38,406 nt of DNA from Candidatus Zhuqueibacterota bacterium (lineage in GTDB: Bacteria; Zhuqueibacterota; Zhuqueibacteria; Residuimicrobiales; Krinioviventaceae), in the NCBI GenBank assembly GCA_016934825.1, contig JAFGSB010000101.1:1-38406 (forward strand), in the 5' to 3' direction. The notes under the pieces were generated by a model. It saw only the letters and a list, made by a program, of their open reading frames with translations, was not told where the DNA came from and searched no databases. Numbering within the stretch: position 1 is the first letter of the stretch; every line of letters starts with the position of its first letter. The translations under genes were made by a program, and so were the position numbers. Positions 7,266 to 16,323 of the stretch are shown piece after piece.

Positions 7266-9050
7266 TTAATCGACAAATTCGCGGCTGTATAATTCAAGAA
7301 TAACCAGTCTGCTTATGAGTTCTCTGTTATCAATTTTTTTGTTTCTATGATCTTCGATCATTTGTTTGGTTATATCTCGATCAAGATAATACCGGTTCAG
7401 GCTTTTTTCTTCATTGAGTAAATCATAACCGCCCGTTTCCAGTATATTGTTTAAAATTCGATATGGTTTCAGTGTTATATTGCTGTCCGCGTAAGGAAGT
7501 TTATTGGCGATTTTGGACATAGTCGGACTAATACGATCTGTTTTACTCAACCGGGTAAAAAAGTCCTTTACTCTGTATTCAATGGCATCAAACTTGGCTT
7601 TACTGCTTTTTGTATTGAAAACAAGCCCTTTGTCCGTCGGAATATTTGCTAGTTTTCTATTCATTTTCGTAATATAATATTTTGGAATATCAATTACTTT
7701 TAACTCATCCGGACACTGGACCGCCAATTTAATAATATCATTATCCATATATGGCGTTCTGACGTGCATAAAAGTACTTTCAATCGCCAGAGTTCCATAC
7801 CAGATAAGCCGGCAATTTTCCTCGACTGTTGCAACGATTTCGTTATCCGGAATAATTATTTCATAATCCTGACCGGCAAATTTATTGGCAATAAAGGGCG
7901 CCGGTTTCGTGTTTTTTAATTTATCGATCAGAGATATAATGATCGGGTGGAACATTTCGTTACCAAATTTTCCTGTAAGACAAATTTTATTCTTATATAG
8001 ATCATTAATGTAAAGGAGCATGCTGGGTATTGAGTAAATTACCATTCCATCCGTAATATGGACCGTTTTTTTAATCGAGTCTAATGAAATGAGTTTTTCA
8101 ACGGGTTCTAAAGGTATAAAATGATGCGGAACGCCCATCAGCGCGGCTATTTTTTTGGAAATCAAATGATCGCTGACATTTTTATGATAACCGTAGGTGA
8201 TCATTTCAGCCGGATACAGGTCCGGTGTGAGAGAAGCAAGCTGCATACGTGTATCTATACCTGCCGTCATTGATATAATTGGTTTACCACGTTTATAATA
8301 ACGGGGTATCGCTTTTTCGAGCACGCTGCTGTATTCTTCAAAAACATTTTTTATTGTCAGTTTTGGTAAATTTAAATATTCATCCCAACTCCAGTATTTT
8401 TTCATTTCCCAGTTGTTATCTTTGAAAATAAATAAAGTTGACGAAGGCATGCGCTTGACAGAATCAATAAAGGTTCTGTTATTAAATAACGTACCCTGCG
8501 AGAGAAAGTAATAAACGCCCGTTTCATCCAGTTTCCGGGGAATGTTATTATGGGCAAGAATCGCTTTTACTTCCGGGGCGAAAATAAATTTTTCGTTGTC
8601 CTGGTAAAAGAACAGCGGACGAAAGCCGTGACGGTCGTTGGCCAGTAAAATTTTCCCTTTTTGATTATCATTAATCAAAACATTAAACCAGCCGTTGAGC
8701 TCTTTTAAAAAGTCCTCACCCATTTCCTGATATAAGGCCAGCAACAATTCAGCATCACTGTCGCCTTTCAGTTTGATGCCTTTATCGGATAAGAGTTTTC
8801 GTAAATCAGAAAAATTGTATAGTTCGCCGCTAACTATACAAGCATTACCAGTCTCACTGTCATTATATATATATTCCGGCATTTCCGGCAGAGGTAAAGC
8901 TATATGCCCGACCTGGCATTTCCCTTTATTAAATGAAAATTTTTGGGTAATGTAATTTGGCTCATGATACAAACATGGAAACATTTTTTCAAATTGTTCT
9001 TTTTGAACAGTTTGGGCTTCTTTTGTAATAACTCCGAGTATTCCAGGCAT
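7266..9050 (-). CDS. Asparagine-synthase-like protein lacking the glutaminase Cys
   Basis: 594 aa. The two-domain plan of AsnB is clear. The N-terminal Ntn amidotransferase-like domain (1-210) has SGELYNF (74-80), GDSDAE (96-101) and DRHGFRPLFF (139-148). The C-terminal synthetase domain has its ATP-pyrophosphatase loop at S-M-T-A-G-I-D-T-R (260-268). Two features are odd. Residue 2 is Pro instead of the nucleophilic Cys of the usual MCGI start, and the ATG is firmly set by AAGGAG just upstream, so glutamine hydrolysis is not expected. The loop is T-A-G-I-D-T instead of S-G-G-x-D-S. Such relatives include beta-lactam synthetases and uncharacterised proteins of polysaccharide or peptide clusters. 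It stands alone between two long intergenic stretches, so the product is unknown. Confidence 0.8.
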   Translation of the reverse strand: MPGILGVITKEAQTVQKEQFEKMFPCLYHEPNYITQKFSFNKGKCQVGHIALPLPEMPEYIYNDSETGNACIVSGELYNFSDLRKLLSDKGIKLKGDSDAELLLALYQEMGEDFLKELNGWFNVLINDNQKGKILLANDRHGFRPLFFYQDNEKFIFAPEVKAILAHNNIPRKLDETGVYYFLSQGTLFNNRTFIDSVKRMPSSTLFIFKDNNWEMKKYWSWDEYLNLPKLTIKNVFEEYSSVLEKAIPRYYKRGKPIISMTAGIDTRMQLASLTPDLYPAEMITYGYHKNVSDHLISKKIAALMGVPHHFIPLEPVEKLISLDSIKKTVHITDGMVIYSIPSMLLYINDLYKNKICLTGKFGNEMFHPIIISLIDKLKNTKPAPFIANKFAGQDYEIIIPDNEIVATVEENCRLIWYGTLAIESTFMHVRTPYMDNDIIKLAVQCPDELKVIDIPKYYITKMNRKLANIPTDKGLVFNTKSSKAKFDAIEYRVKDFFTRLSKTDRISPTMSKIANKLPYADSNITLKPYRILNNILETGGYDLLNEEKSLNRYYLDRDITKQMIEDHRNKKIDNRELISRLVILELYSREFVD

Positions 9051-9682
9051 AATTTACTCCTTATTTTAAGATAAAAACCAATATTACAAGTTTACATTTT
9101 GTGAATAATATTGAAAAATTTTTCAGCATTTTTTAATTAAAAGCAATGGAATAAAAAATTTCTTATCTTAACTCTTCTTTAAGTAACCATATTTGAATTT
9201 GGATATTTTAATTTACCTGATCATTTGAAAAGATATCGTCTACCAATCAGGAAAAATTTAATACAATTCAAAAAGGTTTAAATAAGGAATATCAAAATCT
9301 CCTCCTACGGGAAAACCATTTTTCCCTCTTTTTAAATGAAATCATGGTGTTGTTTATCCGTCAAATTAAAGGGATTTAATTTATTAATGAGTATACGTTA
9401 ATGATGTAAATATGATTATTTTATTTCAGATTACAGGATTTAATTAATTCGAAAAGGGAACAATTCACCGCTCATTATAATAGATTATTCGACAACATTA
9501 AACAAAGCTTTAAAAAAATGAAAATATTTAATGAATTATTCCGGTTTACTACAACACACTTTTATTTTTAATAATTTATTTTCCAGCTTTGACCTATCAG
9601 ACCTGCAACCGGTTATTTTGAATAATTTTATATTGCAAATTTTGTTCCAGCGATTTATCGGACTTTATAGAATAGCGGTAAA
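9051..9682. other. Intergenic, 632 bp, AT-rich, no gene seen
   Basis: Neither strand shows an open frame with a ribosome-binding site or family features. It separates the promoter side of the asparagine-synthase-like gene from the end of the small membrane protein gene. A short precursor-peptide gene was looked for and not found. Confidence 0.4.
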
Positions 9683-10063
9683 TTATCGTAAATAACTGCC
9701 CAGGATGAAGAGAATCGCACAACCGGTTTTTACTGCAGGGCATATTTTAACCGGGATAATAGACGTTTTGACGCCGGTAAAAAGAGACACAACCGATAAT
9801 ATAACAAGAAAAACAGCGGCCGCCCTGATTACCAATATCGAAACAGGATTGAGAATATCCATTAAAATTGTAATTATGAGTACCAGTAGGCCGATGAATA
9901 TTAATGTTAATCCTTCATTGATCCAGGACATGGTAATAATGAGCCTGTTATCTCTGGAAATATCTCCAAAACCTCTGACGATTGCTTTTGTCGGGTACAG
10001 GTGTCCGATCCCCCACAAGGTGATCACGATAGAGCCGATATACAAAAATACAGTATTTGCCAT
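9683..10063 (-). CDS. Small four-helix membrane protein
   Basis: 126 aa from the ATG at 10063, which has AAAGGAG six bases upstream; an ATG six codons earlier lies over that signal and is unlikely. Four hydrophobic segments are visible: TVFLYIGSIVITLWGIGHL, LTLIFIGLLVLIITILM, LVIRAAAVFLVILSVVSL and VKTGCAILFILGSYL. The GHLYPTKAIVRGF stretch after the first helix recalls small uncharacterised integral membrane proteins. No catalytic motif is seen. It begins 45 bp after the racemase-like gene and is probably in the same transcript. Confidence 0.75.
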   Translation of the reverse strand: MANTVFLYIGSIVITLWGIGHLYPTKAIVRGFGDISRDNRLIITMSWINEGLTLIFIGLLVLIITILMDILNPVSILVIRAAAVFLVILSVVSLFTGVKTSIIPVKICPAVKTGCAILFILGSYLR

Positions 10064-10108
10064 TCTTTTCTCCTTTCCCATATTTAACTTTATACAAGAA
10101 ACAAACGA

Positions 10109-10798
10109 TTATCCGACAGCTTTTTTTAGCGCGGCCCGGGCGAGCAGACGCGTCGAATCCAGGGACGGCAGGGGACAGTCATCGGGATGAACGAGCAGGG
10201 GAATTTCCGTGCAGCCCAGCACTACAGCATCGCAGCCGCTATCTTTAAATTTTTGAATGACGCCGTTAAAAAATAACCTTGATTCTTCCCGGAAGATGCC
10301 GTTTACCAGTTCCCTGAAAATAATCTCGTCTATTATTTCTCTATCCGGTTTTTCAGGTATTTCACAGGATATGTCATATAGCTTTAATTTTTCAGGATAC
10401 ACGGACCCGGTCATCAGGTACTTTGTGCCGGTAATGCCCAGCCGTCGAAATCCTCGTGACCGGGCCTCTAAAGCCACCGCTTCGGCAATATGCAGCCAGG
10501 GGAGAGAAAATGAACGGATGACGAAATCAAAGGCCTGGTGGATTGTGTTATCCGGGCAAATGATAAAATCCGCACCGGCGGTTTCGAGTTTCTCAGCCGA
10601 TGAGAGCATGATGCCGGCAACCTTTTGCCAGTCACCATTACGGATATGCAGCATATAATCACTCAGGGGATATGTGTGCATGGAAATTTCCGGGTGTTTG
10701 TGTTCGCCCATTATAGCCGGCGCTTCCCGGCAAATTGTCTGATAGCATAAAGCAGCGCCTTCCGCACTGCATGCCACGATTCCGATATGCAGAGCCAT
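10109..10798 (-). CDS. Aspartate/glutamate racemase family protein
   Basis: 229 aa, typical for the family. The start MALHIGIVACSAEGAALCY matches the first strand and loop. The first catalytic Cys is most likely C81 in ICPDNTIHQAF, the version of the NT-x-H motif seen in a common subgroup, and the second is C196 in VVLGCTEIPLLV. With both Cys present, PLP-independent two-base racemisation of an acidic amino acid, or a related isomerase or maleate-isomerase-like reaction, is possible; the substrate is not certain. Cytosolic. The ATG follows AGGTT at about six bases. A small membrane protein gene follows closely, which may hint at a transport or envelope link. Confidence 0.88.
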   Translation of the reverse strand: MALHIGIVACSAEGAALCYQTICREAPAIMGEHKHPEISMHTYPLSDYMLHIRNGDWQKVAGIMLSSAEKLETAGADFIICPDNTIHQAFDFVIRSFSLPWLHIAEAVALEARSRGFRRLGITGTKYLMTGSVYPEKLKLYDISCEIPEKPDREIIDEIIFRELVNGIFREESRLFFNGVIQKFKDSGCDAVVLGCTEIPLLVHPDDCPLPSLDSTRLLARAALKKAVG

Positions 10799-10868
10799 TG
10801 ATAACCTGTTAATTTTGAAAAAATCGTCCGGTTGATTTGAAAATTATCAAGTTAAAAAGTAATAACTT

Positions 10869-11321
10869 TTATTTAGGCAGCCTGCCGAATAATTTTAAAA
10901 ACCATTTATGTACTTTATGAAACGATTCAACCGGTTCGGCAAACATAAAAATACATAAATTATGAATAACATTGATTCCCTTTTCTTTGCAAAAGTCAAT
11001 TGCGTTTTGTGATTCGGAACCAAGCTGCATCCAAATATGTTTAATACCCAATTCATGAGCTTCCCTGACGACTTGGTCCGTAACGGCAGGCGGGACGGCA
11101 AGGACAACACCGTCGATTACTTTGGGTATCGAACGTAGATCTTTGTAAAAAATAATGTCGCCGGTATCGGCCGCTTTAGGATTAACGGCAAATGTACGGT
11201 AATTTTTAACGGTCAGTTCATCGTAAATTCTGTTGCCGGACTTGTTCCCGGACCGTGATACACCAACGACGGCGATATTTTTCCCGGAAAGAAAATCCTC
11301 AACCGCTTTTTTTGAAATCAT
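10869..11321 (-). CDS. CoA-binding domain protein (YccU-like)
   Basis: 150 aa from ATG 11321 with AAAGG upstream; the frame also allows a TTG eight codons earlier. It is a single Rossmann-type CoA_binding_2 domain: KNIAVVGVSRSGNKSGNRIYDEL, FAVNPKA, GVVLAVPPAVTDQVVREAHELGIKHIWMQLGSES, and IHNLCIFMF near the end. The family resembles the CoA-binding domain of succinyl-CoA synthetase and is thought to sense or bind CoA or nucleotides in the cytosol; its physiological role is not well known. It starts 29 bp after the cytochrome gene stop, so the two are probably co-transcribed, though a functional link is not obvious. Confidence 0.9.
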   Translation of the reverse strand: MISKKAVEDFLSGKNIAVVGVSRSGNKSGNRIYDELTVKNYRTFAVNPKAADTGDIIFYKDLRSIPKVIDGVVLAVPPAVTDQVVREAHELGIKHIWMQLGSESQNAIDFCKEKGINVIHNLCIFMFAEPVESFHKVHKWFLKLFGRLPK

Positions 11322-11350
11322 AAACTGCCTTTTGTTAATATTCAAACTCT

Positions 11351-12310
11351 TTACTTTACGAATTTTTCAACGGAATTGTCAAGCGGTTTTACGGTCCGCA
11401 GATATTTATATATCGCTGTAAGGTCTTGCGATGTCATACCGCTGAACATTGTCCACGGCATAACGGTATTGAATTCAGCTTCAGCAACGGGCATTTTTCG
11501 TAATACCTCTATTTCATAGGATTTGAACCGGTCGATAAAATCCTGCATGCTCCATGCCCCGATGCCGGTCTCCTCATCGGGAGTAATATTCACGGAACGT
11601 ACCAGTCCGAATGGCAAGGGAAACCCATGACCGCCGGTGAATTCTTTTCCCGGCACCGCACGGCCTCTTTCTCGCGGAGTGTGACAGAACTGACAGCCGC
11701 CGATAGTCGACAGATACCTGCCATAGGCAAGCGTATCCGAATGCGAAGGGGTTGGTTTGGATTCATAGGGTTTCGGCAGGGTACGGAAAATAATATTGAA
11801 CGGAAATTTTAAATTTGACGTCGGTATCTCATTTTCTATGGGTTTTAGTGTACGGATATAAAGAATAATGGAACACAGATCTTGTTGACTCATTTCATTC
11901 AGAATGTCATACGGCATCATGGGGGCAAGCGGATCGCCATTTTTATCCACACAGGAAGCAATTGCCCTGAACAATTCACCGTCAGTCCAGTCCCGCAGGG
12001 CTGCGGGAGTGATATTTTTAGAGAAAACAACGCCGAAAACATCTTTAAAGATTTCTCCTCCCATGCCCTCCGTATTGGGAATGACCGGACCGGCGAAATA
12101 GTCCCAATTACGATGAGAGTGACAATCGATACACGACGATACATAATTCGCGAGGTATCTGCCGCGTTCCAGTTTTTCGGGAGTCGGTTCAAGAGTGATT
12201 CCCGGCGCCAGCCCTACTTTGGGGTAGGCCGTCATAAAATAGATATATGCACCGGCAAGCGCTACAATCAGCAGGAGAAACAGAACCAGTAAAATTTTTA
12301 AAAATTTCAT
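11351..12310 (-). CDS. Diheme cytochrome c, membrane-anchored
   Basis: 319 aa. A single N-terminal hydrophobic helix (residues 4-26) acts as signal or anchor, placing the rest in the periplasm. Two c-type heme-binding sites are seen: C60-I-D-C63-H64 and C206-Q-F-C209-H210. Met residues suitable as sixth ligands follow in MMPYDILNEMSQQDL and VMPWTMFSGMTSQDL, so this is two fused class I cytochrome domains. The layout resembles the cytochrome c subunits of alcohol, aldehyde or gluconate-type dehydrogenases, which pass electrons to the respiratory chain; no dehydrogenase gene is adjacent. The ATG has AGGAG upstream. It leads an operon with the CoA-binding protein. Confidence 0.92.
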   Translation of the reverse strand: MKFLKILLVLFLLLIVALAGAYIYFMTAYPKVGLAPGITLEPTPEKLERGRYLANYVSSCIDCHSHRNWDYFAGPVIPNTEGMGGEIFKDVFGVVFSKNITPAALRDWTDGELFRAIASCVDKNGDPLAPMMPYDILNEMSQQDLCSIILYIRTLKPIENEIPTSNLKFPFNIIFRTLPKPYESKPTPSHSDTLAYGRYLSTIGGCQFCHTPRERGRAVPGKEFTGGHGFPLPFGLVRSVNITPDEETGIGAWSMQDFIDRFKSYEIEVLRKMPVAEAEFNTVMPWTMFSGMTSQDLTAIYKYLRTVKPLDNSVEKFVK

Positions 12311-12408
12311 TGTCTTTCTCCTATTTATGATACGGACCTGTGCTTAAATTGAAATAATTGTCGGGTTGAAAATATAAAATATGAATTTAAATTAAGCAAA
12401 TAAATTCG

Positions 12409-13188
12409 CTAAATCAAGCCCCTGGTGCGTGATAAAATTAAAATAAAAATGAAAAAGTCGGAAATTGCGTGTATAACCACGGGAGCGAATATTGATTGCG
12501 ACCGTTTGACAAGAATTCCTGTGAATACACCAAAAATAAATGTGAGAATCAACCCCGGGTAGCCTGAAGGGAATCCTGCCTGGTAATGCATAAAGCTGAA
12601 CCAGACAGCCTGTAAAACAAGGGCAATATAAAAATTTGTTGCTTTGGTAAAAGAAGTTAACAGGATCCCTCTGAAAAGCCCTTCTTCATAAACGGAATTC
12701 AGAACCGCAAAACCCATACCCATTAAAATCAAAAAAACAATAGAAGTGCGGGGTATCATTTCCTCCCAGGGATTGTTTGTCTGATGATAAAACCAGCAGA
12801 ACAAACCGATCAACGAGCCGATTGTTAAAATAATACTTAAACCATAGGAGTTTGTTAATCCGCCGAGTTTGAAAATATTTTTTACAGGAGCATATTTTTT
12901 AATATAAACCAAAAAGAAATAAAATACTAAAATTGTCACAATCCGGGTTAACGGTATGTTGGAATTTATACCTATTATCAGGAACAGATAATTCAACAAA
13001 AAAAACAGTGCGATAAATTCCAGTGAATTGAACAAATATTTAATAAAAGATGTATAACTGGAGAAAATATACAATACACTCAGGCAAAGCAGTGATATGA
13101 TCCGTATTCTGGCGGAAGGCTGGACAAATAATAAATACGGAAGGATTAAAAATATCAGGCAGAAAATTATATTATTTTTCGATCTCAA
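12409..13188 (-). CDS. CPBP family intramembrane metalloprotease
   Basis: 259 aa with several membrane helices. All family motifs are present: EExxxR at 168-173 (YEEGLFRGILL), FxxxH ending at H201 (FSFMHYQ), and HxxxD at 240-244 (HAISDF). CPBP (Abi/Rce1-like) proteins are membrane-embedded glutamate/His metalloproteases involved in prenyl-protein processing, bacteriocin self-immunity or maturation; this one has no peptide gene beside it. The start is a TTG without a good ribosome-binding site, and no better in-frame start lies close by, so the N terminus is uncertain. It begins 45 bp after the stop of the E1beta gene and may be transcribed with it. Confidence 0.88.
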   Translation of the reverse strand: MRSKNNIIFCLIFLILPYLLFVQPSARIRIISLLCLSVLYIFSSYTSFIKYLFNSLEFIALFFLLNYLFLIIGINSNIPLTRIVTILVFYFFLVYIKKYAPVKNIFKLGGLTNSYGLSIILTIGSLIGLFCWFYHQTNNPWEEMIPRTSIVFLILMGMGFAVLNSVYEEGLFRGILLTSFTKATNFYIALVLQAVWFSFMHYQAGFPSGYPGLILTFIFGVFTGILVKRSQSIFAPVVIHAISDFFIFILILSRTRGLI

Positions 13189-13233
13189 TTTAATAATTTT
13201 TAAATCACAGGATTATCAGGAAAATATCAGGAA

Positions 13234-14244
13234 TTATGACATCAACGATAAAGCGGCGCTGATAATTCTTTCCGTGTTTGGCAATGTTTTCTCTTCCAGG
13301 TCCCGGGAATAAGGGATAGTATCATTCGTACAGACACGCGCGTATTTAGCCCGGATTCCCGCTTCCATGATCACGGCGGCGCATTCACCGGAAAGGCCGA
13401 ATTCCCTGTAGTCTTCATCGACGACCAGTACCCGTCCGGTTTTTTCTGCAGACTCACAGATGGCTTTGATATCCAGGGGCGAAACGGACCTCAGATCGAT
13501 CACCTCCGCCGCAACGCCTTTTGTTTTCAAAGAACCGGCCGCCTGCAGACAGCGGTGTACTCCAACGCCGACACCGACCAGAGAAATATCGGACCCTTTC
13601 TGCCGGACAGCGGCTTTACCGGGCGGCACAGGCGACAATTTATCCGGCACCGGCCCCCTGGCGCCGTTCGGCGGGACATCGAATGTGACGGTTTTCCTGT
13701 CGCCGATGCCCATATAGTCCAGCCAGTAATCGGCCAGCAGTTTATGTTCAAGGTAAATAACGGGACCGGCATGTTCAAGTGCGGTAAGCATCAGTCCGCC
13801 CGCGTCGGCGGGATTTGACGGCACAACAACCATTATCCCGGGGATGTGTGCCAGCCATCCCCACAGAGATTGCTGGTGCTGTCCGCCGTCGCCGTAACCG
13901 CCGCCGCACGCGGCGCGGATAACCAGGGGAACCTGCCATTTGCCGCCGGAAAAACTGTTCACTTTGGCGGCATGGTTCAATATTGCGTCCATTGCCACGC
14001 CGATAAAATCGACCAGCATGACTTCCACAACCGGCTTTAATCCGGCCATAGCCGCAGTTACGGCAGCGCCGACAAACGCGCTTTCGCTGATCGGCGTGTT
14101 ACGAACACGGTCCCTGCCAAAGCGGGAAAACAGGTTAACTCGCAGCATCTGTACATCTTCTCCGAGTATGATTATATTCGGATCATCGGCCATGGCCTGC
14201 GCCAGGGCCATATCGATAGCCTGAGCAAATGTTTTCGATTTCAT
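13234..14244 (-). CDS. 2-oxo-acid dehydrogenase E1 component, beta subunit
   Basis: 336 aa, normal for E1beta. Family features include FAQAIDMALAQAMADDPNIIILGEDV, the conserved RNTPISESAFVGAAVTAAMAGLKPVVEVMLVDF, and GGQHQQSLWGWLAHIPGIMVVVPSNPADAGGLM. The C-terminal transketolase domain shows RSVSPLDIKAI and VLVVDEDYREFGLSGE. With the alpha subunit it would form the thiamine-diphosphate E1 of a pyruvate, acetoin or branched-chain dehydrogenase in the cytosol. Its ATG overlaps the alpha-subunit stop (ATGA), a sign of translational coupling. Which 2-oxo acid or acetoin is used cannot be decided here, since E2 and E3 genes are absent from the window. Confidence 0.93.
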   Translation of the reverse strand: MKSKTFAQAIDMALAQAMADDPNIIILGEDVQMLRVNLFSRFGRDRVRNTPISESAFVGAAVTAAMAGLKPVVEVMLVDFIGVAMDAILNHAAKVNSFSGGKWQVPLVIRAACGGGYGDGGQHQQSLWGWLAHIPGIMVVVPSNPADAGGLMLTALEHAGPVIYLEHKLLADYWLDYMGIGDRKTVTFDVPPNGARGPVPDKLSPVPPGKAAVRQKGSDISLVGVGVGVHRCLQAAGSLKTKGVAAEVIDLRSVSPLDIKAICESAEKTGRVLVVDEDYREFGLSGECAAVIMEAGIRAKYARVCTNDTIPYSRDLEEKTLPNTERIISAALSLMS

Positions 14245-15284
14245 GTTACAGCCTTTTTATTGTCTGTATTCCCGTTCAACGCATTGATTACAATTTGTTT
14301 GATCTCCTGTTCGATTTTTTCTTCCAACTGCTCAAGCCGGTTTTTATCGGATTTTAATTCTTTACGGGTCATATCCAACGGATCATTAAAATTAAAAAAC
14401 TGAGCTTTGGTCGTCTGACCGAGTATTGATGTCACCGAACTCAGACTTTCCGTTCTTTCCCGGACAGCCGCACCCTTTGGTTTTAAAATGGATTTGAGTA
14501 ATGCCGGGGCCATATCTTTCATTTCTTTCAGGGGGTTTTTGGTAATCCGGATCAGCGGGTCGCCCAGGAAGTGCCCCTCGGGTCTGCTGCAATGGGCCAG
14601 CAGAAAAGAGGGGCCCTCGCCGCGGCGGGCCTCGTCAATCGCTTTATGCGCCGCCAGCCAGATCATTTCCACATCGGTTCCGTCAATTTCTTTTGCCGGA
14701 ATGTTAAAACTTTTTGCCCGGTTGAACAGACTTCCGCTCGTAACGGATGAGGACACGGTCGTGATGGCAATTTTACTGTCCTTGCATACAAACAGGACCG
14801 GTAATTTCCAGGTAGCGGCAAGATTCATGGATTCCATCATCATGCCCTGGTTCATGGCGCCTTCGCCAAAAAAGGCGACGGCCACGGCCCCGGGACGTAA
14901 ATGCTGCGCGGCTAAAGCAAAACCAACCGCAGCCGGCCCGGAAGAGCCGACAATTCCCGAAGAGGCGGCCAAATGTTGTTCGGAAAACAAATGCATGTGA
15001 CCGCCCATGCCGCCGCAAAGGCCTTCCGGTTTGCCAAGCAGTTCACATAACAGGGAAACCGGATCGACCCCGCGCATGAGCATCTGCGGCGTGCCCCGGT
15101 GATCGAGTGCCATTGCATCACCTTCTTTAAGATGGGACACGATACCGGCGGCAACGGCTTCTTCACCGATGGCCAAATGCATTTCACCCGATATTTTACC
15201 GTCATTCCACAATTTTTTTACAGCCTGTTCAAACAGACGGCTTTTATACATCAGGCTGTAAAGTTCCCAGAGGTCCGGCTGCAT
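14241..15284 (-). CDS. 2-oxo-acid dehydrogenase E1 component, alpha subunit
   Basis: 347 aa. The thiamine-diphosphate motif is G140-E-G-A-M-N-Q-G147 (the GDG-x-N form with Glu for Asp), preceded by the conserved HMHL, GIVGSSGPAAVGFALAAQ and followed by VLFVCKDSKIAITT. EGHFLGDPL and the DHRGTPQMLMRG loop also fit the PDH/AcoA alpha family. The C-terminal ~60 residues are polar, with a helical, Glu/Lys-rich end (RLEQLEEKIEQEIKQIV). The ATG has GGAG seven bases upstream. It is the first gene of the E1 pair and overlaps the beta gene by four bases. Acetoin dehydrogenase and pyruvate/branched-chain dehydrogenases are all possible. Confidence 0.93.
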   Translation of the reverse strand: MQPDLWELYSLMYKSRLFEQAVKKLWNDGKISGEMHLAIGEEAVAAGIVSHLKEGDAMALDHRGTPQMLMRGVDPVSLLCELLGKPEGLCGGMGGHMHLFSEQHLAASSGIVGSSGPAAVGFALAAQHLRPGAVAVAFFGEGAMNQGMMMESMNLAATWKLPVLFVCKDSKIAITTVSSSVTSGSLFNRAKSFNIPAKEIDGTDVEMIWLAAHKAIDEARRGEGPSFLLAHCSRPEGHFLGDPLIRITKNPLKEMKDMAPALLKSILKPKGAAVRERTESLSSVTSILGQTTKAQFFNFNDPLDMTRKELKSDKNRLEQLEEKIEQEIKQIVINALNGNTDNKKAVT

Positions 15285-15408
15285 GTTATTCTCCGGTTAT
15301 TTTATGGATAACATTAAGTAGAAATTACATTTTATTTTTTAAATAGAGGAACACAAAATGATCTGAATTTATTCTGATAATTGTTTTCCTTGTAAATAAT
15401 TAAATCCT

Positions 15409-16161
15409 TTATATTCCGGCAACCCATTCAATAGCCTGCCTGACAAGCCGCCGATAATTTGGATCAGCATAAGCAAATTTATCATGTCCGGATTGTAAAA
15501 CCACGATCCTGGAATGACCGTATGTTTTGGCCCAGGCCAGTATTTCACTGCTTTCCGGATGATTTGTTGTCAACAGGGGAGTAACTTCCGGCAATACGGT
15601 ATAACCACCGTACACTTCGTCATGGATGGTGAAGTCCTGCTGACCTTTGGTGACCGGGTGGTCTGGATTTACAACGGAAACATCAATATCCACATCGTGT
15701 TTATAGGTAGAGGCCGGAATCTCCTGACCGTCTTTTACCGTTGCCTGTAAATAGTATTTTCCGCCCGTGACTTTTTCAAACTCGGGCCAGTCCTGGTAGG
15801 AAATAAAGGCATGGTGCAGGAAAACCATCCCCTTGCCTTTTTCGAGCAAATCAAGAAAAGCCGCTTTTTGCGGTTCGGAAATTTCCTGGACCATGTCATA
15901 AAAAACAAAAACGTCGGCATTTTTTGATTTTTCGGGTGTATAGTAATTATTGGCATCGGGCTGCTGTAATTCAGTATATGTGATATTGGGGAATGAATCG
16001 AACAGTCCGAAAAAAGGTTGACGCTCAAATTCATGGCCGCCTGTGATTACAAAGATATTCATTTTTTTTGTTTTTGTCGATTGACAGGAAATCAAAGTAA
16101 AAAGTACAAAAATTAAGAGTAACGAAAATGGGTACAACGAGCCGAAGGTGTGGTTTTTCAT
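15409..16161 (-). CDS. ThuA-like domain lipoprotein
   Basis: 250 aa. An N-terminal signal ends in the lipobox LISC, so the mature protein is a lipid-anchored envelope protein. The rest is a ThuA-like class I glutamine-amidotransferase fold: MNIFVITGGHEFERQPF, DVFVFYDM, KGKGMVFLHHAFISYQDWPEFEKVTGG, and HDEVYGGYTV near the end. ThuA-like domains occur in proteins of sugar metabolism and in secreted sugar-binding proteins; the nucleophilic Cys of true amidotransferases is not seen. The ATG follows GAGGA. A terminator at 16264-16303 separates it from the TPR gene, so it has its own transcription unit. Confidence 0.88.
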   Translation of the reverse strand: MKNHTFGSLYPFSLLLIFVLFTLISCQSTKTKKMNIFVITGGHEFERQPFFGLFDSFPNITYTELQQPDANNYYTPEKSKNADVFVFYDMVQEISEPQKAAFLDLLEKGKGMVFLHHAFISYQDWPEFEKVTGGKYYLQATVKDGQEIPASTYKHDVDIDVSVVNPDHPVTKGQQDFTIHDEVYGGYTVLPEVTPLLTTNHPESSEILAWAKTYGHSRIVVLQSGHDKFAYADPNYRRLVRQAIEWVAGI

Positions 16162-16263
16162 TGGTTAATCCTCTGTCTATACTTTAAATAAAAGTTGTTA
16201 TGATATAAAAGTAAATTTTATTTTTTTTAATGTAAAGAAAAAAATACAGTCCGGGATGAATAA

Positions 16264-16303
16264 AAAAAAGGTGCTGTAATACAACTTGACAGCACCTTTT
16301 TTT
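16264..16303 (-). terminator. Rho-independent terminator of the TPR lipoprotein gene
   Basis: AGGTGCTGT and ACAGCACCT form a perfect 9-bp stem with an 11-nt loop, flanked by an A run on one side and a T run on the other. It begins 21 bp after the TPR gene stop on the minus strand; symmetry means it could act in both directions. Confidence 0.85.
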
Positions 16304-16323
16304 ATCACAATATTATTTGTGAG

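Noticed and set aside
9051-9682. Precursor peptide gene for a lasso or beta-lactam-type pathway next to the asparagine-synthase-like gene
   Set aside because: No short frame with a ribosome-binding site was seen on either strand, and no peptidase or transporter gene is adjacent; the CPBP protease is over 3 kb away.
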